Below, in pieces: positions 11,101-21,173 of a stretch of DNA of 64,000 nucleotides. Made by a program: the position numbers and the translations under genes. Every line of letters starts with the position of its first letter. Within the stretch, counting starts at the first letter, position 1. Below the pieces are notes generated by a model. That model was given only the letters and a program-made list of their open reading frames with translations, searched no databases and was not told the origin of the DNA. This DNA is from Pratylenchus scribneri (taxonomy: Eukaryota; Nematoda; Chromadorea; Rhabditida; Pratylenchidae). The stretch is taken from the NCBI GenBank assembly GCA_030063045.1, contig JAQSEB010000104.1, positions 434,001-498,000 of the forward strand. Reading direction: 5' to 3'.

Positions 11101-14100
11101 TCATCGTCTTCCCCTTCTGGCCCTTCACTGTCCACCGCCGTCTCCGGCAAACCAGCAAAACAATCCGACTCATCGCCGGTCATCCCAGAAATACTTGAAG
11201 CTGAATTCAACCAAATATTTATGTTAAAATTGATTGATGAATTTACCAGTGCTTTGTCGAATTTTATGGCCAACAATTTGTTGTTGACCATTTGGCAATC
11301 TATTTTGTGGGGATTGTTGCCGAATGCGCACATTGGCCATCATTTGATTTGGCACATTCACTGATACATTCGATGAGGGATTAGATGCATTCAATGATTG
11401 CTATAAAGAAAGTAAATTTTCTCTTGAAATTATGCCTTAAATTTTCCTCAATTAGTTTATTTAAAAATTGAATTAATGTCGAATTTAAATTGTAGATACC
11501 GTATAACCCCTTTTAATACTACCGACAAGAATATTTTAAAATGTGGATTTAATTACTTAATTTGTGGATATTTTTAAACAAATTTAGTGGATTTTGTAGA
11601 GCTTTAGGGATCTGAGAAAATGGAATGAATTTTAAATTTAACTATTATTAGAAACAAAAGGCCTTCAAAGTCGGTGATGGGAAATTAAATGAGTATTTAT
11701 TTTTAATGTATTAATTTAATTAAAATAATTAAAAATTCGACACCAATTTTATGTAATTTTAATAAATATATTTCTTGGTGTTTTGCTGTTGACTGACTGG
11801 CTGGCGCAATAAATAATATCAATTTCTATCGCATTCAATTCAATTCAATATCAATTCATCACCTTTCATCCCCCCCTTCCCTCTAATCTATTTTTCCCCT
11901 AAAGCGTCGACGCCATTTCCGCTCCCCCAATGCCCCACATAAACTGGTTATGCCCATTTCCAAAAATAAAATATCATTTTAATTTATTATTTTTATATAT
12001 TTAATATTTTTTACCGTATTTTTTCTGCCCGAAAAATTCAATCGAATTTTGCTCAATCTCTGAAAATTTGAAATTGCCGGGGGCATTGAAATTGTCGCCT
12101 CATCATTTGCCACTTTCTCATCAATTCCATTTACTGTATTTTTGCCGGATTTGTCGGCATTTTGTCTGGTTAATGTGGATGAATTATTCTCCAACACTTC
12201 TTCCCCATCCAATTGTTGATCTTCACGTCTTTTCATTGTTCCCATTTCCTCTCCTTCTTCCTCCAATTCTTCCTCAATTTGATCTGCAATTTCGGAAATT
12301 ATTTAATTTATTTTGAATTAATTCTACCATTCGAATGATGATTTATTGATTTATTCCTTGATTGCGTCATTGTTGAATTATTATTATTATTTGGCTCAGA
12401 ATTTGCCTCAAAAATGGATTTCTTTTGATGAACCAGCGAATTTGTTGAATTGGAAATTGGTCGAACATAAATTCTGCAATTTAGTACAATTAATTTTAAT
12501 CCAAAAATTATTTAAAATTACTTTGTATATCTAGGTGGCCTAGGCGGTGAAAAATGTTCCTGTGGCTGTTGTTGTTGGTGATGTTCAATGGCCATTTGCC
12601 TTTGCATTTGTTGGTTTTGATTCTTTGCAATTTGATTGGATGCCGGCGGTGGTTGAATTGGACCCTTTGCCCGGACAAATGGCACTTCAATCTCATGGGA
12701 ATGGAGGCCACCACCAAATTGGCGACCACCAACATTTTGTTGTTGGCTAACAATGCCAACGGCATTTGTGCTTTCGGACATTGAATTGGATTTTATGTGG
12801 TGGATATTTTGAGGATTATTTCGGCTATTATTATTTGTTGATGTTGGCTGGCAATATTGGAGGCAATTTGGAGGATGGCCGTGAGGGGACTAAAATGGAA
12901 ATATTTTAGAACAAAGAAAATTACAATTAAAATTTGAATTAATTTACTCAATTTAATTTATTTAATTCCTCTTCACTCACTTTTGTCGGCGATGAGCGTA
13001 ATGTAGTGGTTAATGTGGTTGTCGATTGTTGCTGCTGATATGAAGCAGAAGAATTTGGGGCAGGCGATGGAACACGATGGGAAATTGTAGCGGACGAAAT
13101 TGGAATTTGCTGAATTTGATGATTGTTTAGGCCATGTTGAGGTGGTGGTTGCGAGAAATGAGTCGGGGCTGAAAAAATGTTAATTTATTGGCCAAATTGG
13201 AAATTTTGAAGGGTAATTTACGAGGATTGGGTTGTGCTGTCGGGAATCGATGGTATAAATTTTGGTGTTGGCGTTGTTTTGGCGGGGAATAAGGCGCAAT
13301 TCTTTGATGATTTCCAACAATGTTATTTAAGTTTTGTTTTCTATAAATCCCATTTTTGAAAGCATAAATTTGAATGAATTCACCTTAATCCTGTAGAAGG
13401 ATCGAATGGAAGGGTATTTGAGGTGGTTGAGGCCAATGCCGAAGGAATTTTTGGCTGATGGATGGAATTGCCGGCGGGGAATGCAGTGGAAGTGCTTGGT
13501 TGTTGATTTGAGGCCATATTCCCATTGTTGGCATTGTTCAATTGGACAATGATTCGTTGAACATCCGGATAACCAATCTTTGGAAATGGGGGAGAGGGAA
13601 TTATTCAAATTAATTGGATTTAGTGAAATAAAGTGATTCTTTTATTTCTGAAACAATTCAGGTTATAAAATTATGGCCATTATGAACTTCACAATTAGAG
13701 TTAGGATTAAGTATTTTTATGGGCTAGGATTTAGGATTAGTGCTCAGGGCTTGTAGCATGGAAATCATACATAAACTAGTCTAATGTAAGATATCGCTGG
13801 GGTGTAATTTTGCAAAAAATTAAATTTAATTGCATGTTAAAATTCACAACTTTGTAAAATTTGCCGAGCAACTCGGCACAACTTCGTCCACCCCTAGATC
13901 GATTCAGTTTTCAAAGCTCTTTCGAATGATCTATCAATATTAATCCAATCGGTTCAAAATAAAAAAAAAAGCCACCATAAGTCGCGAAATTCATTTAATT
14001 AAAATTAAACAAAGTTTGGAGGAAAATATTAGTATTTTTTTGTGAAATATTTTGAATATACTAGAATGAACCTTTTTCCCACCATTTCATCGGATTCCCC

Positions 14101-16931
14101 CGTTTTTGTGCGGGAAAATGTGGCTAATTATCTTTCCAGTTTTTCCATTCCATTTGCTAGTTTTTCTTTCCCTCTAAAAATTGTTGCCGTCAGCAAAAGT
14201 CAATGATGGGTGGGAAAATGGTAAAATGGAGGAAGGAAAATGATGGGTTGGGAATGGGGTGTACTATATTGCCTGGGGCAAATTTAACAAAAAACCAGCT
14301 CAAACGAATGAATGGACTCTAATTTAAATATCGGCTAATTTGAATAAATTTGCATAAATATATTCCAAAAGCTCACCACAATCATATCCGAAGGGGAAAT
14401 CACAATGCAATCGCTCATTCGACGTAAATTCATATTGCTTCGTTTGCCAAAACTTAATTAAAATTGTTCAGAAATTTAATTTCAATTTATTCGAATTATT
14501 TTAAAGAAGAATAAAAGGAAGAAGAAAATCCCCGTTTCCCAATCGGCGGCAGCGGATTTTAATGCCGCACAGATGGCGAAGAAAGCGGATATGGGGAGAG
14601 AGGGGAAATTAAAAAATGTCAACGGGAGGATACTAAAAATGATGATGGGGTCGAAGGATGTGATGTGATGGGATGATGAGGTTGAAAAAAGGGGGCAAAA
14701 GCCAGCCGGAGGCTGGAAATCAATGTCATCAAAAAATCATCGTAAAATATGGGAAAAAAGGGGAAATGGTTGTCTTGAGAATGGGGACGATGAGGACGGA
14801 TTATGCAATGAAATTGAGGAGTGGATTAGAAGGGCAAAGAGCATTTACATATTTTTAATGGCGATTAAAAACATTAGAAAAGGAGCATTTTTGCACAAAA
14901 TTAAAGCAATAAACACAAAATGGAAGGAAAAGAAATGGGAAAAACGATTATTTGATCGTCGAATTGGAATGTTGCCCAAATAAATATGTTTGGGCCAAAA
15001 TCGATTCCCGTAGTCCAATCAAAGAAGGAATGAATGTTTTCTTTTATATTTGGTCACAAAACGTGCGTGGAGATTGGGGAATTTGTCCAATATGCGAGAA
15101 AGTGGAATTAGAGTGGAATAGAATGGACTATTGAATTGGGGGATTGGGGATTAGATTGAATAGAATTGAGGGGACAAAGTCAAAGTCAATCCCCGACCGA
15201 CTGCAGTGCTCCATTGGTGGTTGGACTTGCAAATCTGCGCGGCTGGTCCCATCGGCGGTGGTCCACACACATTGCGCGTTAATAAAAAATGGACAAAAAG
15301 GAGGGGACTGGTTGCGGAAATTGGAAATATTTTATTGGCCGGGAAAAGTGGAAATTGATTGAGAAAATATGCGAGAATTATTTAGAATAAAAAATTGCAT
15401 TTCCTTAAATTTTAGGAAAATTTTTGATTATTTATTTGTGAATTATGATGGAAATGGTGCAGAAATAAACAGTGGAAGGGAAATGGGGAAATGGGAGTCA
15501 ATAAACAATTTTGGTCCCCTCATTCTATTTTGACTTTTCAAGAGTGCTGAATATGCAAATTCGAGGGTGGGGGAGTAAATGAAAATGGAAAATTGGAAGA
15601 AGATTCAAATTTCAGATAAGCCAATTCTAAAAGGACAGAATAAAAAGAGGGGTAGAATTGGGTCATTTTGGAAATGGATGGATGGATAATAAAATTTTAA
15701 TTATATTTAATATAAAAAATTGAATATTTTAATATTATAATAAAGAAATAAATAATAATTAATTATATAATAACAATTAATAATACCGTATATATACTCT
15801 CTTAATTCCTCCATAACCATAATCTTCGGATAATGTGAACTTTAAAAAGTTTTTATTACACTTTCTTTGTTCACTAAAACTATAAAATTCGCTATAATTT
15901 GTTCAAAAATGTCCTCAATTTAAGGAGTTAGACTCCACATTTTCCTAATTTTTGAGTGGGTTAAAAAATAATTTCCCATGGAGAATTAAAAGAGTAATAC
16001 GGTAATAAAAATGTTAACAACTTTTTACATTTTTATTAGCCAATTATAGTTCATCAATAAATTATGAGAATATTCATTTAAGTTTTTTTGAGAATGATGG
16101 ATTAGAAAAATAATAAAAATTGGCACAAACCATCCAATGGGCAAATAAACTTGTTTGTTCATGAACACAGAGCCAGAAAGGAGAATGTACCAGCAAGTGG
16201 CCAATTGCCCTTTTCTGCAATTAAAAATAAATTTATTTTAATGATTCTATATTATTTTATAAATAATTTTGCAAAATTGGATATACTTAAAATTTATAAT
16301 ATATGATATTAATTTGGGTACTTCTCCAGCAGATTTGAAATTTTTTTTTGATTTTTTTATTTATTATTCGTATTTAATTGTAAAAGGACGTAATAAAAAT
16401 ACTATTTTGATATTAGAATCTTATTGCTAATTTTGGGGTAGCATAGGGTGATTTTGACTTTTGAGTGTGAAAAATCTAGAAATAGATAATAAATAAGTAC
16501 CTTAATTCGTTCCACATATTTTTATTGGTGACAACCTTTTTTGGATCTTTATTATTTGCTATTTATAAATGAACAACACACTTAATATTAATTTTATAAA
16601 CTAACTATTTTAAAATATTTTTCCTTTGATATATTTTTGTGAATTTTTCATTTCAATTTGAACCTGAAAAGGACATAATTGGACGGATGCCGTTCCAATC
16701 TGGCCGTTCGACAAACTGAACGTAATGGGGCATCATGCAACCTTTCGAATACGTCCAATCGACGTAAATGATTGAAAATGGTCGAAACATCCTGAACACA
16801 ATTAAAGCATTTTGATTTATTTTCCAAATTAATTTAATATATTTTTTTCAAATTCATTTTCATTCCCAAACCTCATCATTCCTCTCCGGTGGCCTTTTCA
16901 CTAAAGCATTGTAAAAGGCGGATGAATTCAT
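5147..16931 (-). CDS. pxf-1: RapGEF2/PDZ-GEF (pxf-1 orthologue)
   Basis: This is a Rap guanine-nucleotide exchange factor of the PDZ-GEF type, acting at the plasma membrane and at junctions. Minus-strand exons run from the ATG at 16931-16929 to the stop at 5149-5147. Domain order: first cNMP-like domain (16931-14377; CWYILLSGSV, SDCIVISPSDMIV), a long Gln/Asn/Pro-rich linker (13577-12016), the LPETAVDSE acidic motif (about 11150), second cNMP domain (11000-10434; VRECLEKDPAQR), RasGEF-N (9882-9487; HFVEDFLLMHRVF), PDZ (9312-9010; split by a 46-bp intron), RA (about 8220-7900; PDQVLKVY-like, EGVIKQKRLPD) and the RasGEF catalytic domain (7840-6000; IEPTEYVNHLF, LNSMFAIVSGL, MDPSRNMSRYRQHL, LVNFEKLRMIA). 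The tail keeps GVESPQAVQKMLSL as in vertebrate RAPGEF2. Total is roughly 1,700-1,800 aa. Introns hold a satellite and four TIR elements. Motif-by-motif agreement makes the assignment secure. Exon phases were checked through the first ten exons. Confidence 0.93.
6709..7260 (+). repeat. Satellite 1, array A (27-bp unit), in pxf-1 intron
   Basis: About 20 tandem copies of a 27-bp unit with core TTAAAAAACTTTCCGGAAAG, followed by AATTGAA. Each unit contains the perfect dyad CTTTCCGGAAAG. Variants alter one base before AATT (GAATTG, GAATTT, GAATCG), and some units lack one A. The last three copies decay (CATTCCGGAAAC, CTTTACGGAAAA). It fills most of the 988-bp intron at about 6451-7438, inside the RasGEF domain of pxf-1. 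The same unit recurs at 28811-29968 and 36361-36670. Confidence 0.95.
9934..10339. mobile_element. MITE-like element (family 2), long TIR, full copy
   Basis: The left end is ATAGCTCATTCGAAAGAGCT then CGAAAAATTG. The right end, read in reverse complement, is ATAGCTAATTCGAAAGAGCT then CGAAAAATTG. The match continues imperfectly for about 70 bp (through TTGCGC.GAGTT). The element is about 406 bp with no open frame. It lies in the pxf-1 intron between the second cNMP domain and the RasGEF-N exon. A 5'-truncated relative is at about 13690-13938. Confidence 0.8.
11498..11698. mobile_element. Family 1 TIR element, diverged copy
   Basis: It begins with a TACCGTATAACCCCTTTTAA-type end. Internally it shares GATTTTGTAGAGCTTTAGGG with the copy at 24191-24420, and it ends near a degraded GAAATTAAATGAGTATT. 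It lies in the pxf-1 intron at about 11404-12015. The right end is only approximate. Confidence 0.5.
13690..13938. mobile_element. Family 2 element, 5'-truncated copy
   Basis: The stretch from AAGATATCGCTGGGGTGTAA through ACTCGGCACAACTTC to TTCAAAGCTCTTTCGAATGA matches the right half of the element at 9934-10339 (ATATCGCCGGGGGATATAA, ACTCGGCGCAACTTC, TTCGAGCTCTTTCGAAT). The left terminal repeat is not recognisable. It sits in the intron just upstream of pxf-1 exon 5. Confidence 0.65.
14453..16130. other. Large pxf-1 intron between the two halves of the first cNMP domain
   Basis: This 1.68-kb intron separates the CWYILLSGSV exon (16214-16131) from the exon encoding CFGKRSN...MIV (14452-14377). 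The two join in phase. It holds the family 1 element at 15784-16004. A GC-richer patch at about 14530-15370 carries only short overlapping open frames on the plus strand, which look like chance. Confidence 0.7.
15784..16004. mobile_element. Family 1 TIR element, best-preserved copy
   Basis: The left end TACCGTATATATACTCTCTT continues AATTCCTCC. The right end GGAGAATTAAAAGAGTAATA then CGGTA is its reverse complement with few changes. Length is 221 bp with no coding capacity. It is flanked by TA-rich sequence, consistent with but not proving a TA target duplication of the Tc1/mariner type. Confidence 0.75.
16318..16500. mobile_element. Family 3 TIR element, diverged copy (pxf-1 intron 2)
   Basis: It begins GTACTTCTCCAGCAGATTTG and ends with AAATCTAGAAATAGATAATA then AATAAGTAC, an imperfect inverted match. 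The ends and the CAGATTTGAAA block match the well-preserved copy at 56317-56494. It is located between pxf-1 exons 2 and 3. Confidence 0.55.
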
Positions 16932-17235
16932 TTATTTTTTATGCAAAAATCATTCAAAATTTGGACGAAATTATAAACTAATTGAATGGAGGAATGGATT
17001 TATTTCGCCAAAAAAATTAAAATGAGAGATCAATGAGCAACAGGATGGATGAATTGAAGTGATTCAACATTCATTCATTCAAGTCATCCATTGCCATGTT
17101 TGCCAAACAATAAAGAATAAAGTAGCAAAAAGGTGGAAAGGAAAGAGGGGAGAATGGTGCGCGGAAATTGTCGACGGCGACGATTTTGATAAAGATCGGT
17201 GGATGACGGAAGGAAAGAAATTTGAGAGAACTAAA
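16932..17235. other. Upstream region of pxf-1, nothing recognised
   Basis: This 300-bp region lies between the pxf-1 start codon and the short signal-peptide ORF on the other strand. It is the presumed pxf-1 promoter and would be shared if that ORF is real. Beyond ATTCATTCATTC-type simple repeats I see no defined motif. Confidence 0.5.
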
Positions 17236-17382
17236 ATGAGCCTGACAGCCGACAACCCCCATCAATCAAATCAATTGTCCTATTTTTTATTATTTTCGGC
17301 CTTTGTTCTATTTTATTTTAATCCATTGGAAGGGGGGCAAATTCCCATAAAATTGCAAAAATTCAATTGTAATCAAAAATGA
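17236..17382 (+). CDS. Possible short secreted peptide or first exon (48 aa)
   Basis: An ATG at 17236 opens 48 codons. MSLTADNPHQSNQLS is followed by a hydrophobic run YFLLFSAFVLFYF, then NPLEGG and IPIKLQKFNCNQK. This is a plausible signal peptide or signal anchor with a short mature part. The segment around NPLEGG resembles the signal-peptide end of the gene at 37958 (INPSEGG, also followed by a Lys/Ile-rich stretch). A GT at about 17370 (AATTGTAATC) could be a donor to an unseen exon. It may instead be chance; the support is the hydrophobic profile and this similarity only. Confidence 0.3.
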   Translation: MSLTADNPHQSNQLSYFLLFSAFVLFYFNPLEGGQIPIKLQKFNCNQK

Positions 17383-17700
17383 TGATTAAACATTAAATCC
17401 GATCTATGAACTATTTTTCATGAATATAATAAAAATGTAAACAAAATAAGTTATTTTTTACAAGGAAAATCAAAAATTTAATCTTTTTAAGTTTATTCGA
17501 ATTATTAAATTTAATTTTAAGATTTTGACTATTTTCTCTCTAAATTTATATTAGTTAATTATCTATATGCCATGAAAACAATATTAAAATAATCAACAAA
17601 TCAGAATTTATCACTTTGATATATGAAAGAAAAATAAATTTAATAAAATTGAATTACATGGAATGCAAAAGAAACAATCATTGAGAATATTTTAACATCA
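17383..17700. other. Intergenic AT-rich, no gene seen
   Basis: About 318 bp between the short plus-strand ORF and the stop codon of the minus-strand secreted protein. It is very AT-rich, with no inverted repeat or open frame worth noting. Confidence 0.5.
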
Positions 17701-18851
17701 TCAATCATTCATCATATCTTGTCCTTCTGGGATCATATCCAAATTAGGTTTCTTTGATACTTTTTTTGCTTTATGTTTGAAACTAGTGATCGTTTCCAAA
17801 TTAGGCTTTATTGCCATAACTTTGAAGAAACCAATTTCTAAAAAGTAGGAATTTAAAATGAATATTAAATTGAAATTAATAAATTTAAAAAATGGCTCTT
17901 TTCCTTTATATCACTCCTTTTATCAAAAGTTATTTTCTCGAGAATAATTTTTTGTTAAATTTAACCTTCTAAAAAACTGTTTATTTTATTGCATAAATCT
18001 GAATGATTTTTCTTTGTTTCATCATCGTTACAATTAATTTTTCCATTCATTATTATATCCAATCCGTGCCGAATTGTTTTCCCTTTCATTATAGGATTTA
18101 ATAGGCAATTATATTCCAATGGTTTTTTCAATGCTTTCATGAAGCGCTAAAGAAGAATTAGATAAATTAAATTTATTTTTATACCAAGTTTTCCATATCC
18201 ACTCCTAAATAAAAATATTTTCGAATTTCGAATTCATTTAGAATATCTACCTTCTTTAATAAATTATAAAATGTGCAATTTTTTAATAAAAAATCTATCC
18301 AAAAAATGAAATTAATAATAAAAATCCACGAATTACCTTTCTTTTTCTTATTAATATCAATATTTTCCTTAATATAAAATTTTATGATTATTTCTAATTA
18401 ATTATTTTTACACCTTTAATTTATTATATAATTAATTTAATTATTTAATTTTTATTCTACAAAAAATATTTTTAACCTTAAATGTATTAATTGTTTGCCC
18501 TCTTTCATTGTTCTCTTTTTGTATATCTTGAAAAGCAAAATCGGGAACAATGTTATTTGATGGAAAAATTTTCCAGCTTTTTTTTGATTGAGAAAGTGCA
18601 GATTTGTGATTTTCTATTGCATCCTTGTATTTTGGAAATATTTTAAAATAATCGGCTGGCTTTGTAAATCCAAATTTTTCAATTGATTTGGCTAGGGGAC
18701 TAAGCACTTTTTTTATCCGTTCATCATCGCTAGAAGCGAAAAGTTTTTTGCACTCCTCCAATTTATTGTCCTCCAATTCATTGTTATCATTTTGATGACA
18801 ATTTATAATTGATGAAAAGATAAATTGGAATAATATTATAGTGGAAAACAT
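17701..18851 (-). CDS. Small secreted protein, family not recognised
   Basis: The ATG at 18851-18849 starts a signal peptide (MFSTIILFQFIFSSIINC). A hydrophilic Asn/Asp/Glu/Lys-rich first exon follows (to about 18473), including IKKVLSPLAKSIEKFGF and YFKIFPKYKDAIENHKS. Further minus-strand exons are likely at about 18360-18325, 18295-18250 (NCTFYNLLKK), 18150-17967 (FMKALKKPLEYNCLL, DDETKKNHSDLCNKI) and 17837-17701 (IGFFKVMAIKPNLE), ending in TGA at 17703-17701. A few Cys residues in the mature part are compatible with an extracellular protein. The phase of the tiny exon near 18210-18190 could not be reconciled with its neighbours, so the middle of the model is uncertain. I do not recognise a family. 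Confidence 0.6.
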
Positions 18852-19422
18852 TATATGGAAATTTATTTTTGCGGAATTTTTGATTGACTGAATGAAATTG
18901 AAGGCACTGGGTTTATTTAATAAAGTTGGCCGGATTTTTAATTGATTTAAATGGAGGGCATGAAAGGATCAAAGTGTTGTTGGATTTGGGCTGGCAATTT
19001 GAGTGTGCAGAGATGGGAGGAAGGATGGAGCCAAATGAATGGGTTAGTCTAGGTCCTAATGAAATGCGCTGCGCGCGTCCGGGTCAAACGTCCGCCGCTT
19101 TTCATCTGCGGGCGCTTGACACGTCGTCCACTTGGATTTTGGGTCTTACATTAGATGGCCTAGAGGTGTTGTTCTACTAAAATGCCAGTAAAGGGTAAAA
19201 TGATTTGTTTGTTAGGTTTAAATGAAATGGAAGATTTTGAGGAATGTGAAAATTACAAAATAAAATTTATGCAAAATTCAGCAAAAAAAGATCAGACGAG
19301 GCTGAATTCTTTGCAGAATTTGGCTCAAATTCAAATGATTGATTGGAAAAAAGGAATTAAAAAATTATTTATTCAAATATGAATATAATTGAAATTGAAT
19401 TTGAATATATTTAAATAATTTT
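18852..19422. other. Intergenic region holding a GC-rich fold-back segment
   Basis: This gap lies between two minus-strand secreted-protein genes. It is AT-rich except for about 19010-19170, which is markedly GC-rich and forms nested inverted repeats (listed separately). The plus-strand open frame there, about 84 codons from 18926, follows from the GC content and shows no protein signature. Confidence 0.55.
19040..19165. other. GC-rich nested fold-back; candidate structured RNA or mobile element
   Basis: The inner stem is GTCAAACGTCCG (19083-19094) against CGGGCGCTTGAC (19109-19120): 12 positions with one mismatch and one G-U pair, enclosing a 14-nt loop. The outer stem is TCTAGGTCCTAATG (from about 19048) against CATTAGATGGCCTAGA (to about 19166). 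The segment stands out as a GC island in AT-rich flanks. It could be a transcribed hairpin RNA, a fold-back element or a decayed insertion. I match it to no known RNA family. Confidence 0.5.
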
Positions 19423-20128
19423 CTAAATGTCCTCAACTTTATTTCCTTTAAAAAAGACGAAAGCAATGTTCAAAGTCAATGAAAATAGAAACAAAAAAGT
19501 GGAGCCAATTGCCATGCACTGTAAATATTCATTTAATGTAGAATATTTTTCAAAACCTTCCAAAATTTGCAAATTCCCACTTCATTGCACCCACATTGGT
19601 CAACATTCTTAAATGGATCCAAAAATGTGGATCCAATTCGCTTTAAAAAATCAATCATTTTTGGGTCATTTTCGTCGCATTGATCAATGTAATTTTCAAT
19701 ATATTTTGATAAATTTTTGGCCAATTCCCATTCATATTCCGAATCGAATAATGGCAAAAGCATATTTTTGGCAATTTTAAATTTTTGATTAAAATAATTG
19801 GAAAGGCATGGACAAAATGATTGCATTTGATGTCCACGTGGAATGACCAATTGAATTCTCGATGATTTGGAGGAAGGTTCATTCACATAAATACGCAAAA
19901 TAAAATTTTTAAAAAAATGTAAAAATTTACTAGTAATGGAATGGCCGATTCCATTTTCATACAATTTGAATATTTTAGGGAATTTGAATGGTCAATTGAA
20001 AGAAAATTCTTTGTTTTGTTGTCAGAAAGCAATAAAAAGGTTGGATAAAGTTGGCAATTTATTATTGGGAACAATAAATGGGAAAATATTAATAATTGAA
20101 AAATGTGGCGTAAAATTGCAACAATCAT
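19423..20128 (-). CDS. Signal peptide + C-terminal TM protein, tandem paralogue A
   Basis: The ATG at 20128 begins a signal peptide (MIVAILRHIFQLLIFSHLLF then PIINC). The body (about 19960-19560) contains RIQLVIPRGHQMQSFCPCLS, FDSEYEWELAKNLSKYI and ENYIDQC. After W-K a phase-0 intron leads to a final exon encoding a membrane segment (CMAIGSTFLFLFSLTLNIAF) and a short tail GNKVEDI, with stop at 19425-19423. Layout, CPCL motif, FD.EY..ELA.N.SK block and intron position match paralogue B at 20429-21173. One oddity: the signal-peptide frame and the body frame differ, and I find no usable GT donor between them. The gene may have an indel there, be a pseudogene, or use an unseen start. Function unknown. 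Confidence 0.6.
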
Positions 20129-20428
20129 TTTGGAATGAATTTAAATTAAATTGGAGGAAGAAATTGAATGAGTGAATGAATGAATATGCCCAGCAGTCAA
20201 ATCAGTCAAGGCTGCTTTAATGTTGACTGAATGAATTATTCATCGTTAATAATTTGTGAAGGCAATGTGGGAAGAGGGGAAAAGAATCTTTGAATTTTCT
20301 ATTCATTATTTTAATTAAAATTTATTTTTATCAAAAATAAATGAAATTATAAAAATAGAAATATGAAAAAATCCAATCTTCTAAATTTAATTTGAAAGAA
20401 TTCATTAAATTTTATTCACTTTTTTCTA
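20129..20428. other. Gap between tandem paralogues
   Basis: This 300-bp spacer lies between paralogues A and B and has (TGAA)n-like simple sequence near 20165-20235. It is the presumed promoter of paralogue A. Nothing else seen. Confidence 0.5.
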
Positions 20429-21173
20429 TTATGTTGACCTTCTAAATTTGCAGCAAATAATGATGGCCAATGCAATTGCCACAATTGTTGAAATACAAAA
20501 GGCAATAAAGAATGAAATGGCCAAATACTTTAAAAAGAAATATATCATTAAATTTTAAATGGTACTTCTTAATTTAATTATGTTTCCAGATTTTTCGCCC
20601 CAAAATTTGTCAACCTAGGCACAAATAATTAAACCTTTTAAATTTTTACCTTCCATCCGGTCCATTGCAAATTATTATAGTCCAAATAATATTTGTATTG
20701 AATTTTACGAAGTGAAGTGAACAAATCCAAATCCAAATCATTTGAATATGAATAAGGAGGCGGAGGCGGGGGACATGTTTCGATGAATTCATCAATGAAT
20801 TTGGAAAAATTTGCGGCCAATTCATGTTGATATTCCAAATCGAAAAGAATTCGCAATTGATTTGTTCCTTTCGACAATTGGCAAGTCAAACAGGGACATA
20901 GTTGGCTAATTTCATTTCGATTCGGCACAATTATTCGCATTTCCATGCCATCCACATATTTCTGAATTAATATTTATTTTTGTATTATTTTTTGCTTGTT
21001 CCAATTTTTACAATTATTCCTGCCAACGAGTTGAAAGGCCATTGGCATCCATAATTTCCTTGATTAATTCCAATTTGTTGACAGCAAATTGGATTCATGT
21101 TCATTGGATAAATTTGTGTTCGAATAATTGGGAAAATGGCAAAAAACAAAGAAAAATAGAAATATTTCAGCAT
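20429..21173 (-). CDS. Signal peptide + C-terminal TM protein, tandem paralogue B
   Basis: Three exons join in phase. Exon 1 (ATG 21173-21171) encodes a signal peptide (MLKYFYFSLFFAIFPIIRT) and a Cys-containing stretch (NPICCQQIG, NYGCQW). Exon 2 encodes YVDGMEMRIIVPNRNEISQL then CPCL, FDLEYQHELAANFSKFIDEF, a Pro run and WTGWK. Exon 3 encodes a membrane segment (YLAISFFIAFCISTIVAIAL) with a short cytosolic tail KFRRST, with stop at 20431-20429. The likely topology is type I: a small ectodomain of about 150 residues, one TM, and a tail of a few residues. No known family recognised. Cys pattern and topology suggest a surface or secretory-pathway protein. Confidence 0.72.

Noticed and set aside
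14673..15362. Run of plus-strand open frames in the large pxf-1 intron
   Set aside because: Composition is GA-rich low complexity, frames overlap and have no domain signature, and the interval is a clean intron joining two halves of the cNMP domain.
19040..19120. GC-rich segment considered as a tRNA gene
   Set aside because: GGTCAAACGTCC superficially resembles a T-arm, but no acceptor stem, D-arm or anticodon arm can be placed.
18926..19180. 84-codon plus-strand ORF over the GC-rich island
   Set aside because: The frame is open because of GC content; the same bases form nested inverted repeats, and the translation has no signal or motif.
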